A stretch of DNA of 5,781 bases from Betaproteobacteria bacterium (GTDB lineage: Bacteria; Pseudomonadota; Gammaproteobacteria; Burkholderiales; Rhodocyclaceae), in NCBI GenBank assembly GCA_025997075.1, contig BNUC01000182.1:1-5781 (forward strand), in the 5' to 3' direction. Numbering within the stretch: position 1 is the first letter of the stretch; each line of letters starts with the position of its first letter. The notes below the pieces were generated by a model. That model was given only the letters and a program-made list of their open reading frames with translations, was not told the DNA's origin and ran no database searches. The translations under genes were made by a program, and so were the position numbers. This document shows, piece after piece, positions 1-5,703 of the stretch.

Positions 1-19
1 CCGGACATACCGCCCATGA
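1..19 (+). CDS. 3' tail of an upstream gene, probably ccmF (partial)
   Basis: In the frame beginning at base 2 the sequence reads R-T-Y-R-P and stops at TGA (17-19). This stop overlaps the ATG of ccmG (16-18) as ATGA, the usual sign of translational coupling inside an operon. In System I clusters the gene directly before ccmG is normally ccmF, the haem lyase subunit, and a basic, tyrosine-containing C-terminus is compatible with that. Only five residues are visible, so identity rests on gene order alone. Another short open frame could read through these bases by chance. Confidence 0.5.
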
Positions 20-609
20 AAATCCGCCATCTCATCCCGCTGCTGCTCTTTCTCGCCCTGGCGGCGCTGCTGGCCTTCGGCCTGAGCCACGAACGCAGCG
101 CCCTGCCGTCGCCGCTGATTGACCGTCCGCTGCCGGATTTCCGCCTGGCGGGCGTGGAGGAAGGCGAGGGCGATTTTGCCCCCGCCCGGATGCGCGGCGA
201 GGTGTGGCTGCTCAACGTCTGGGCGTCGTGGTGCCTGTCCTGCCGTGTGGAGCATCCGGTGCTGATTGAGCTTGGACGTCAAGTTCCCATCGTTGGTCTC
301 AATTACAAGGAAGTGCGCGGTGACGGTAATCTGGATGCCCGTGGCTTTGCTCCGGAGATGGAACTCTCGCTTGCCCGTCAGCGCGCCCGTGGCTGGCTTG
401 CCGCGCACGGCGGCTCCCCCTATCGCGCGACAGCGCTCGATCTGGATGGCCGGGTTGGCATTGATCTGGGCGTTTACGGCGTGCCCGAAAGTTTTCTGAT
501 CGACCGTATCGGTCGTGTGCGCTACAAGCACACCGGTCCCCTGACGGCGCAGGTTGTTCAGCAAGAGTTGTTGCCCCGGATTGAGGCCATGCGGCATGAA
601 CAAAAATAA
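16..609 (+). CDS. ccmG: CcmG/DsbE, membrane-anchored periplasmic thiol:disulfide oxidoreductase for cytochrome c maturation
   Basis: The protein has 197 residues. An N-terminal signal anchor (about residues 7-24) leads to a periplasmic thioredoxin fold. The redox motif is W72-C73-L74-S75-C76 followed by R-V-E-H-P, the acidic active-site surround typical of CcmG rather than general thioredoxins. Further family marks are G-x-N-Y-K (94-98) and the cis-proline loop Y-G-V-P-E-S-F-L-I-D (154-163). CcmG receives electrons from CcmD/DsbD-type proteins and reduces apocytochrome or CcmH so that haem can be attached. Between N-Y-K and the W-L-A-A-H-G segment (127-132) the loop looks longer than in E. 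coli CcmG. No good Shine-Dalgarno precedes the ATG, so translation is probably coupled to the upstream gene. The fold and motif make the call secure; the exact electron donor cannot be seen. Confidence 0.95.
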   Translation: MKIRHLIPLLLFLALAALLAFGLSHERSALPSPLIDRPLPDFRLAGVEEGEGDFAPARMRGEVWLLNVWASWCLSCRVEHPVLIELGRQVPIVGLNYKEVRGDGNLDARGFAPEMELSLARQRARGWLAAHGGSPYRATALDLDGRVGIDLGVYGVPESFLIDRIGRVRYKHTGPLTAQVVQQELLPRIEAMRHEQK

Positions 610-1081
610 TGTGCTTCTGGAAACACTCTGCGCGTTGCTGCTGGCCGCGCTGTTGTTCTTTTCTCCTCTCATACTTGCGGGAGAGGGCCAACCCGATCCT
701 GCCCTCGAAGCGCATGCAAACGACCTCGCCTACAAACTGCGCTGCCTTGTCTGCGAAAACCAGTCAATCGCCGAATCCAACGCCCCGCTGGCCGCCGATC
801 TGCGCCAGCAGGTGCGCGAGCAATTTCAGGCCGGCAAAAGCGAGAAAGAGGTGATCGCCTGGCTGACCGCACGCTACGGTGATTACGTGCTCTACGACCC
901 CCCGGTCAAGCCGATTACCCTGCTGCTATGGGTTGGTCCGGCGCTGCTGTTGATTTTGGGCGCAGGCGGCTTGCTCGTGCGCCTGCGCCGACGGCAACGT
1001 GAACTGGCCGCGCAGCCACCCCTGAGCGCCGCCGATCGTGCCCGTGCCCGCGTCCTGCTGCAAACGCCGGAGTCGGAGTGA
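596..1081 (+). CDS. ccmH: CcmH, apocytochrome c thiol oxidoreductase of System I
   Basis: The protein has 161 residues. A signal peptide (about 1-28, ending near L-I-L-A) precedes a short periplasmic three-helix domain carrying the hallmark L-R-C-L-V-C (48-53; C50 and C53), then N-Q-S-I-A-E-S-N-A. The domain ends with G-D-Y-V-L-Y-D-P-P (95-103) and one membrane helix (about 106-128) with a basic cytoplasmic tail. CcmH works with CcmG to reduce the CXXCH cysteines of apocytochrome c and contacts CcmF/CcmI. I chose ATG 596, giving a 14-nt overlap with ccmG and a GAGG (583-586) nine bases upstream. An in-frame ATG at 554 would put an unlikely cysteine-rich extension before the signal peptide. 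This is the short form, lacking the fused TPR domain of E. coli CcmH; that part is encoded separately by the next gene. Confidence 0.95.
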   Translation: MNKNNVLLETLCALLLAALLFFSPLILAGEGQPDPALEAHANDLAYKLRCLVCENQSIAESNAPLAADLRQQVREQFQAGKSEKEVIAWLTARYGDYVLYDPPVKPITLLLWVGPALLLILGAGGLLVRLRRRQRELAAQPPLSAADRARARVLLQTPESE

Positions 1082-1854
1082 TGAGCGGCCTTTTCGGTTT
1101 CCTCGTCCTCGTCATCCTGCTGCTTGCCGCCGTGTTGATGTTGGTATTGCCTCCGTTGTTCGGTCGAGGAGTGGATGCCGACGCTGCCGAATCCGAGCCC
1201 AACAACCATGTTTCCAGCGCCCTTGCCGTGCTGCGTGAGCAACTGGCCGAACTGGACGCCGACCACGCAGCGGGAAATCTCGACGCTGCCGCCTACGCCG
1301 AGGCGCGTGACGAACTGGAACGCCGCGCGCTGGAAGAAGGCGAGGGTGATGAGACTGCTCCACAAGTGGAAAAAGAAAAGGAAAAGGGCTGGATATTCAC
1401 CCTCGCCCTCGGCGTGCCGCTGCTGGCGCTGGTCGGTTATCTGCTGGTCGGCACGCCGATTGCGCTTGACCCGCCCGCGCTCACCGCGCAGGGGCAGTCC
1501 GTCGCCCGCATGGCGGCACGGGCCGGGGAACTTGCCGCCCATCTCGCGGAGGTTCCGGACGATGTGGCGGGCTGGGAAGAATTGTCCATCCTGCGCGTTG
1601 AACTGAATGATCCCGCCGGAGCCGCCAAGGCGCTCGCGCGCCTGTCCGCCCTGCGCCCGGAGGATGCCGACGTGCTCGTCGCCTGGGCGGTAGCCGTCGC
1701 CATGCGCGACCAGAATTTTGAGGGTGAAGTCGAAACGCTTCTACGGCGTGCGCTGGCCATTGACCCGGAACACCCTCGCGCGCAGGCCATGATGCGGCAC
1801 ATTGAACAAAGTCGCGCCCGCGACCTGCAACAGCCGGAAGAAGCAAGGAAGTGA
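1081..1854 (+). CDS. ccmI: CcmI (CycH-type), TPR apocytochrome c chaperone
   Basis: The protein has 257 residues. Two membrane helices (about 4-26 and 104-123) flank a charged cytoplasmic loop with a heptad-like helix (46-87, containing L-x-x-x-L-A-E-L-D-A-D). The periplasmic C-terminal part (about 145-245) holds roughly two to three TPR-like helical pairs, seen in the A-x-A-L-A-R-L-S-A-L-R-P-E-D-A-D and L-L-R-R-A-L-A-I-D-P-E-H-P segments. In characterised CcmI the TPR domain binds the apocytochrome C-terminal helix and hands it to CcmF/CcmH. I chose ATG 1081, which overlaps the ccmH stop by one base and has GGAG (1069-1072) eight bases upstream. A GTG at 1078 would add one residue. The protein is clearly shorter than the roughly 400-residue CcmI of many proteobacteria, so the TPR array looks reduced. 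It is the last ccm gene here. Confidence 0.88.
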   Translation: MSGLFGFLVLVILLLAAVLMLVLPPLFGRGVDADAAESEPNNHVSSALAVLREQLAELDADHAAGNLDAAAYAEARDELERRALEEGEGDETAPQVEKEKEKGWIFTLALGVPLLALVGYLLVGTPIALDPPALTAQGQSVARMAARAGELAAHLAEVPDDVAGWEELSILRVELNDPAGAAKALARLSALRPEDADVLVAWAVAVAMRDQNFEGEVETLLRRALAIDPEHPRAQAMMRHIEQSRARDLQQPEEARK

Positions 1855-1907
1855 AAAAATTTTCTCCGTATTTCCCGTGATTACCGGGTCTGATAAGCAT
1901 TCGCTTC

Positions 1908-1922
1908 GCACTATTTCGGTGC
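1908..1922. promoter_or_regulatory. NtrC-like enhancer-binding dyad
   Basis: The 15 bases read GCACT-ATTTC-GGTGC, matching the core of the classical NtrC site (TGCACY-N5-RGTGCA) at ten of twelve defined positions; only the two outermost bases differ. The centre (1915) lies about 130 bp upstream of the start site predicted from the sigma-54 element, a normal distance for an upstream activating sequence. A second half-site, GGTGCA, occurs at 1937-1942 with a degenerate left half. Binding by NtrC itself is inference; another sigma-54 activator could use the dyad. Confidence 0.5.
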
Positions 1923-1940
1923 TATATTGGCCTGCCGGTG

Positions 1941-1950
1941 CATTATAATG
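1941..1950. promoter_or_regulatory. Palindrome CATTATAATG with a consensus -10 hexamer
   Basis: The ten bases form a perfect palindrome and include TATAAT (1944-1949). No good -35 lies 15-19 bp upstream on the + strand, so as a sigma-70 promoter it would be weak or activator-dependent. A second -10-like TATATT sits at 1923-1928 with a poor -35 (TTCGCT, 1900-1905, 17-bp spacer). It could be a secondary promoter, part of the enhancer region, or simply AT-rich spacer. Confidence 0.3.
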
Positions 1951-2018
1951 GGGCGACGGTAGTCAGCTTGTCCGTGGAAAATGCCTTATTGTGCAATCCC
2001 GGCTCGGCAGTGTGATGG

Positions 2019-2034
2019 TGGCACCTTTTTTGCT
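2019..2034 (+). promoter_or_regulatory. Sigma-54 (RpoN) -24/-12 promoter of the TRAP-TAXI operon
   Basis: TGGCAC (2019-2024), a five-base spacer and TTGCT (2030-2034) match the sigma-54 consensus TGGCAC-N5-TTGCW at every defined position. The invariant GG (2020-2021) and GC (2032-2033) are separated by exactly ten bases as required. Counting GC as -13/-12 places the start site near 2045. This gives a leader of about 60 nt and leaves the ribosome binding site and ATG 2105 inside the transcript. Sigma-54 promoters need an ATP-dependent activator bound upstream, and a candidate site is present at 1908-1922. Confidence 0.75.
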
Positions 2035-2088
2035 TGTTGCTATCGCGCTTTTCAAATAAATGGCGGGTAATAATGCCTGTCATTGTAC

Positions 2089-2097
2089 AGAGAGGGG
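2089..2097 (+). promoter_or_regulatory. Ribosome binding site that fixes the TRAP permease start
   Basis: The purine run AGAGAGGGG ends seven bases before ATG 2105. The only upstream in-frame alternative, ATG 2060, has no Shine-Dalgarno sequence and would lie about 15 nt from the predicted sigma-54 start site. This site therefore decides for ATG 2105. Confidence 0.8.
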
Positions 2098-2104
2098 TTT
2101 TTGT

Positions 2105-4075
2105 ATGGCGCAGGAAAATACCAAGGATTCGGGTGACGGAAACATCGATTTCAATGAATTGATGCGCAAGTTCGATACGGAATCGGCGTATCGGATTTTC
2201 TCTGGCTGGCTGGCCAAGCTGATGATGCTGGTCGCGGTCGCCATGTCGTGCTTCCATTTCTACACATCGGGTTTCGGGCTTTTGCCGGCGCAGCATCAAG
2301 GCGCGGTGCACCTTGCGTTTACCTTGCTGCTGACGATTTTCCTGTATCCGGCCAGCAAGAATTCCCCGAAAAATACCGTGCCGTGGTACGACATCATCGT
2401 GGGGCTGCTCGGAGTCTGCGCGAGCATGTATCTGGTGGTCAATTACATGTCGCTGATCGAGCGTTCGGGGATGCCGTCCGATCTCGACCTGATTTGGGGT
2501 TTCATCCTGATTTTCGTGCTGCTGGAAGCCACGCGCCGCATCTCGAACCCCGTGCTGCCCTGCCTGGCCATCATCTGTGTGCTGTACTGCTATTTCGGGA
2601 ATGTCCTGCCCGGAAGCATGGGGCACCGGGGATTTTCCATCTCGCGCATCATCAATCACATGTATCTGGGTACGGAAGGGATTTTCGGCACGCCGCTGGA
2701 AGTGTCCTCAACCTTCGTCTTCATGTTCATCCTGTTCGGCTCGGTGCTTGAAAAAACCGGCGTCGGGAAGTTCATCATCGATATTTCCCTGGCGCTGGCG
2801 GGTTGGGCCTCGGGCGGTCCGGCCAAGGTGACGGTTATCGCCTCGGGCATCATGGGAACCGTCTCCGGTTCGTCCGTCGCCAACGTGTGCACCGTGGGCA
2901 TGTTTACCATCCCGCTGATGAAGAGCGTGGGCTACAAGCCGCACTTTGCCGCCGCCGTTGAAGCCGCCGCGTCGACCGGGGGGCAGATCATGCCGCCGGT
3001 CATGGGCGCGGGCGCGTTCATCATGGCCCAGTTTCTGGGCTGGCCGTATATCGAGGTGGCCAAGGCCGCCGTCATTCCGGCGCTTCTGTACTACACCGCC
3101 GTGCTTATCCAGGTGCACTTCGAAGCCAAGCGGCTGGGCCTTTCCGGCATCGCGCGCGAGAACCTGCCCAACGTGTGGCATCTGGTGAAAACCCGGGGCT
3201 TTCTGGTTCTTCCGCTTGCCGCCATCATCTATCTTCTGGTGGCAGGCTATACGCCGCTGATGGCGGCTTTCTGGGGCATTCTCGTCAGCATCCCGCTTTC
3301 CTATCTGAGCAAGGAAACGCGTCTGACCCCGAAAAAGCTCCTTGAAGCCCTCGAAGCCGGCGCCCGTTCTTCTCTGGGCGTGGCCTGCGCCTGCGCCTGC
3401 GTCGGTTTCATCGTCGGCACCGGCACGCTGACCGGGCTGGCTCTGCGCATCGCCGGCGGTATCGTCGATCTGGCCGGAGGCTTGCTGTTGCCGACCCTTC
3501 TGCTGACCATGCTCGCCAGCATTCTGCTGGGAACCGGCCTGCCGACCACGGCCAACTTCATCGTCACCAGCACCATGGCGGCCCCCGCGCTGAAATTGCT
3601 GGGCGTGCCGGACATCGCGGCCTATATGTTCGTGTTCTATTTCGGCATCGCGGCGGATCTCACGCCTCCTGTGGCTCTCGCGGCTTACGCAGCGGCAGGC
3701 ATTGCCGGCGCGGACCCGATGAAATCGGGGGTGACTTCGGTCAAGCTCGCCCTGGCGGGCTTTCTGGTGCCATTCGTCTACGTCTATAATCCGATATTGT
3801 TGATGGTGAACGCCACCCCCTTAGCCGTGATTCAGGCCACGATTACCGCGCTGGTCGGGGTTTACCTGCTTTCCATGACCACCATCGGGTACTATAACGG
3901 GCACTTGCCGTGGTGGATGCGCATCCTGGCAATGTCCGGGGCCTTGGGCTTGCTGGATCCTGATACCATGACCGATTTTTATGGGCTTGGAGTTTTGGCA
4001 TTTATTTATTTGTGGCAACGTTTCGTAGCAAAACCTCGCCAGACAGTGGCGGCAACACAACCAGGAGATGAATAG
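2105..4075 (+). CDS. TRAP transporter permease, fused 4TM/12TM (DctQ-DctM) type of the TAXI subfamily
   Basis: This 656-residue inner-membrane protein joins the small and large TRAP permease subunits, the arrangement found with TAXI receptors. The N-terminal 25-30 residues are hydrophilic. Helices about 35-165 form the small-subunit part, ending in the E-A-T-R-R (141-145) segment. The large, DctM-like part carries G-S-S-V-A-N (255-260), E-A-A-A-S-T-G-G-Q-I-M-P-P-V-M-G-A-G-A-F (286-305), G-T-G-L-P-T-T-A-N-F (476-485) and D-L-T-P-P-V-A-L-A-A-Y-A-A-A-G-I-A-G (518-535). These are the mirrored hairpin and substrate-site motifs of the elevator domain. The protein takes substrate from the periplasmic receptor encoded next and uses an ion gradient; coupling ion and substrate cannot be read from sequence. 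Three cysteines alternate with alanine at 428-432. Stop TAG 4073-4075 abuts the next gene, so the two are co-transcribed. Confidence 0.95.
   Translation: MAQENTKDSGDGNIDFNELMRKFDTESAYRIFSGWLAKLMMLVAVAMSCFHFYTSGFGLLPAQHQGAVHLAFTLLLTIFLYPASKNSPKNTVPWYDIIVGLLGVCASMYLVVNYMSLIERSGMPSDLDLIWGFILIFVLLEATRRISNPVLPCLAIICVLYCYFGNVLPGSMGHRGFSISRIINHMYLGTEGIFGTPLEVSSTFVFMFILFGSVLEKTGVGKFIIDISLALAGWASGGPAKVTVIASGIMGTVSGSSVANVCTVGMFTIPLMKSVGYKPHFAAAVEAAASTGGQIMPPVMGAGAFIMAQFLGWPYIEVAKAAVIPALLYYTAVLIQVHFEAKRLGLSGIARENLPNVWHLVKTRGFLVLPLAAIIYLLVAGYTPLMAAFWGILVSIPLSYLSKETRLTPKKLLEALEAGARSSLGVACACACVGFIVGTGTLTGLALRIAGGIVDLAGGLLLPTLLLTMLASILLGTGLPTTANFIVTSTMAAPALKLLGVPDIAAYMFVFYFGIAADLTPPVALAAYAAAGIAGADPMKSGVTSVKLALAGFLVPFVYVYNPILLMVNATPLAVIQATITALVGVYLLSMTTIGYYNGHLPWWMRILAMSGALGLLDPDTMTDFYGLGVLAFIYLWQRFVAKPRQTVAATQPGDE
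4063..4067 (+). promoter_or_regulatory. Ribosome binding site that fixes the TAXI receptor start
   Basis: AGGAG lies nine bases before ATG 4077 but directly touches ATG 4068, leaving no spacer for the latter. It therefore supports the 4077 start, which also begins with a classical M-K-Q-H-K signal-peptide N-region. The site lies inside the last codons of the permease gene, so translation of the two is probably coupled. Confidence 0.75.
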
Positions 4076-4076
4076 T

Positions 4077-5042
4077 ATGAAACAACATAAATTAGTGAGC
4101 TTGCTTTCGATTACCGCTCTGAGCGTTTCTCTTTGCGCCGGAGTCGCACAGGCCAAGGACTTTGTTTCCGTCGCCACGGGCGGGACTTCCGGAACCTACT
4201 ATCCCATCGGCGGCGCGATTGCCCAGGCGGCCAGCAAGAGCGGCGTCATCCAGGCGACCGCGGAAACAGGCAATGCCTCCGTGGCCAACCTGAACCTCGT
4301 CGGCAAGGGCGAAATCGAAATAGCCTTCGCGCAGAACGATACGGCGTTCTGGGCCTATAACGGACAGCAGATGTTCAAGGAGCCCTTGAAAAATGTGCGC
4401 GCCGTTGCCGCCCTGTATCCGGAACATGTCCAGGTCATTACCGCCAAGGACGCCAAAATCGTCACCGTCGACGACCTGAAAGGCAAACGCGTCAGCGTGG
4501 GAGCCGCGGGTTCGGGCACCGAAGCGGATGCGCGGGCGCTTTTCGATATTGCCAAACTGACCTATGCCGACATGAAGGTCGATCACCTTGATTTTGGTCA
4601 GACAACCAACCGTTTCAAGGACAACCAGATCGACGTGGGTTTCGTCGTGGCCGGTTTCCCGACGGCTTCGGTCATGGACCTGACGACGACCAAGGACGTG
4701 CAACTGCTGAGTTTTTCCGATGACTTCCTGGCGCAACTTTCCAAGACCTTCCCGTACTTTGTCGCCAGCGTCATCCCTGCCAATACTTATCGCGGCATTG
4801 ACAAGGAAACGAAAACTCCCGCCGTCGTGGCCATCCTCGTGACTCATGACAAGGTGCCGGAGGCCGTCGTCTACGAGTTCGTGAAGGGTATGTTTGAAAA
4901 TCTGGATGCGATCCAGGCCTCGCACGCCACGGCCAAGCAGATCACGCTCAACGGCGCGCTGCAAGGCATCACTGTCCCCGTGCATCCGGGCGCTGCCAAG
5001 TACTACAAGGAAAAAGGTCTTACCGTTCCTGAAATCAAGTAA
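4077..5042 (+). CDS. TAXI family TRAP transporter solute-binding protein
   Basis: This is a 321-residue periplasmic receptor. A cleavable signal peptide has a basic N-region (M-K-Q-H-K), a hydrophobic core and A-Q-A before K27. The mature start carries the family signature A-T-G-G-T-S-G-T-Y-Y-P-I-G-G-A-I-A (33-49). It is followed by T-G-N-A-S-V-A-N-L-N-L-V (64-75), A-Q-N-D-T-A-F (85-91) and G-K-R-V-S-V-G-A-A-G-S-G-T-E (136-149), then H-P-G-A-A-K-Y-Y-K-E-K-G (303-314) near the C-terminus. TAXI receptors deliver ligand to a fused TRAP permease such as the one encoded immediately upstream. Known ligands include glutamate/glutamine and 2-oxoglutarate; the ligand here is not determinable. C20 lacks a lipobox context, so the protein is probably soluble rather than a lipoprotein. 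A strong terminator follows 20 nt after the stop. Confidence 0.95.
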   Translation: MKQHKLVSLLSITALSVSLCAGVAQAKDFVSVATGGTSGTYYPIGGAIAQAASKSGVIQATAETGNASVANLNLVGKGEIEIAFAQNDTAFWAYNGQQMFKEPLKNVRAVAALYPEHVQVITAKDAKIVTVDDLKGKRVSVGAAGSGTEADARALFDIAKLTYADMKVDHLDFGQTTNRFKDNQIDVGFVVAGFPTASVMDLTTTKDVQLLSFSDDFLAQLSKTFPYFVASVIPANTYRGIDKETKTPAVVAILVTHDKVPEAVVYEFVKGMFENLDAIQASHATAKQITLNGALQGITVPVHPGAAKYYKEKGLTVPEIK

Positions 5043-5062
5043 ATACCACCATTGATTTTGCT

Positions 5063-5098
5063 AACGCCTGTCGGAAGAAACCCCGGCAGGCGTTTTTT
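5063..5098 (+). terminator. Intrinsic terminator of the TRAP-TAXI operon
   Basis: AACGCCTGTCGG (5063-5074) pairs with CCGGCAGGCGTT (5083-5094) to give a 12-bp stem with a single G-U wobble and an 8-nt loop. The run of six T residues (5093-5098) includes the base of the stem. On the minus strand the wobble becomes a C/A mismatch and no U-tract follows the stem, so it should act mainly on + strand transcripts. The T-run touches the stop codon of the convergent DUF1850 gene (5098-5100). Confidence 0.9.
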
Positions 5099-5676
5099 CA
5101 TGGGTGGTCTGGAAATCGCTTCGAATGAAAGAGAACTATCAGTGGGTGTCGTTCAATACTCAGTTGCAGACGTTTTCCAGGGAAGCTCTCATACAATGCA
5201 GTGCGAGTTTCTTCCGCGCCATAGGAAAAAAGGTTTCGCCCCAGGGCGCTGTTGCCAACACGAAGGAAGATGTCATCCCAGGACTGCCGTCCACCCTCAA
5301 TCACCATCCAGGGAGGTTCCATGCGGAAACGTCCGAATGGCGGGCGGGCAAAGGGAAGTCCGGCGTTGTGCGACTGTACGCGCTCCTGCCATGACCAGAT
5401 TTGTCCGTTGACAATGCGATAGCTGTCCTGAACTGGCGTGAGTTGTACGGAGTGGATATATTCCGTGGCAAATTCCTGTCCCAATGGGGCGCTCGCCGCA
5501 AACAAGGGCGCATCATGCCCGGATGTTTCGTTCGTGACGGCGGATGGCGCGAAGCGGATCAGCAGAGCATCAACCGGGTGCAGGAGCAGGGCGGGCGGCG
5601 CAAGAGCGCACAGCAGTGTCCAATATTTCCAATTTCTCTTTGCCGAAAAGCGGCAAAGCGCCAAAATTGTGTTCAT
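5098..5676 (-). CDS. DUF1850 domain-containing protein, TRAP-TAXI associated
   Basis: From ATG 5676 this is a 192-residue protein with one N-terminal membrane helix or signal (W-T-L-L-C-A-L-A-P-P-A-L-L-L, about 19-40) and an exported domain. The DUF1850 core is recognisable as E-Y-I-H-S-V-Q-L-T-P-V-Q-D-S-Y (72-86) and, further on, N-A-G-L-P (104-108), the counterpart of the usual G-A-G-L-P. DUF1850 has no established function but is repeatedly found beside TAXI receptors and fused TRAP permeases, suggesting an accessory role. Here the gene converges on the transporter operon instead of lying within it. The start is uncertain. GTG 5715 adds 13 residues and has AAGGA ten bases upstream, but overlaps the divergent ORF at 5704. 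ATG 5676 avoids the overlap but lacks its own Shine-Dalgarno. The stop and domain are secure. Confidence 0.8.
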   Translation of the reverse strand: MNTILALCRFSAKRNWKYWTLLCALAPPALLLHPVDALLIRFAPSAVTNETSGHDAPLFAASAPLGQEFATEYIHSVQLTPVQDSYRIVNGQIWSWQERVQSHNAGLPFARPPFGRFRMEPPWMVIEGGRQSWDDIFLRVGNSALGRNLFSYGAEETRTALYESFPGKRLQLSIERHPLIVLFHSKRFPDHP

Positions 5677-5703
5677 GGGTTTTTTCGGGAGTAATGCGCG
5701 TTC

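Larger units (their letters stand above)
1855..2104. other. Intergenic control region between ccmI and the TRAP operon
   Basis: This 250-nt gap is visibly more AT-rich than the genes around it. In order it holds an NtrC-like dyad (1908-1922), an imperfect direct repeat (1917-1930 and 1936-1951), a 10-bp palindrome containing TATAAT (1941-1950), a sigma-54 -24/-12 element (2019-2034) and a strong ribosome binding site (2089-2097). I found no convincing intrinsic terminator for the ccm operon, so some read-through into the transporter genes is possible. No small ORF with a credible start and ribosome binding site was seen. Confidence 0.7.

Noticed and set aside
892..1542. Minus-strand open frame across ccmH and ccmI
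   Set aside because: It is antisense to two well-supported genes, and its translation is low in complexity and rich in Q, H, R and G.
1874..1888. Possible terminator hairpin after ccmI
   Set aside because: CCCG and CGGG give only a four-base stem with a seven-base loop and no T-run follows.
2011..2025. CRP-like site beginning TGTGA
   Set aside because: Only the left half matches; the right half does not contain TCACA. The bases are better explained by the sigma-54 -24 element they overlap.
2060..2104. Upstream ATG 2060 as start of the TRAP permease
   Set aside because: It has no Shine-Dalgarno and adds a cysteine-containing extension not expected in the family. ATG 2105 has an excellent ribosome binding site at seven bases.
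1943..2659. Long minus-strand open frame across the intergenic gap and the start of the permease gene
   Set aside because: It is antisense to a clearly recognisable TRAP permease, has low-complexity H/Q/R-rich translation and runs over the sigma-54 element. It is typical of chance open frames opposite GC-rich genes.
4068..4076. ATG 4068 as start of the TAXI receptor
   Set aside because: The AGGAG touches this ATG with no spacer, whereas ATG 4077 has nine bases and gives a cleaner signal peptide.
4128..4145. Lipoprotein signal at C20 of the TAXI receptor
   Set aside because: The residue before the cysteine is leucine, not G, A or S, and a standard A-Q-A signal peptidase I site follows six residues later.
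4092..4985. 297-residue minus-strand open frame inside the TAXI receptor gene
   Set aside because: It lies fully antisense to a gene with strong family motifs, and its H/G/D/R-rich translation shows no domain or hydrophobic pattern that I recognise.
5052..5411. Plus-strand open frames opposite the DUF1850 gene
   Set aside because: They begin within the terminator region or shortly after it and run antisense to a recognisable DUF1850 domain. Their translations show no motif or signal.
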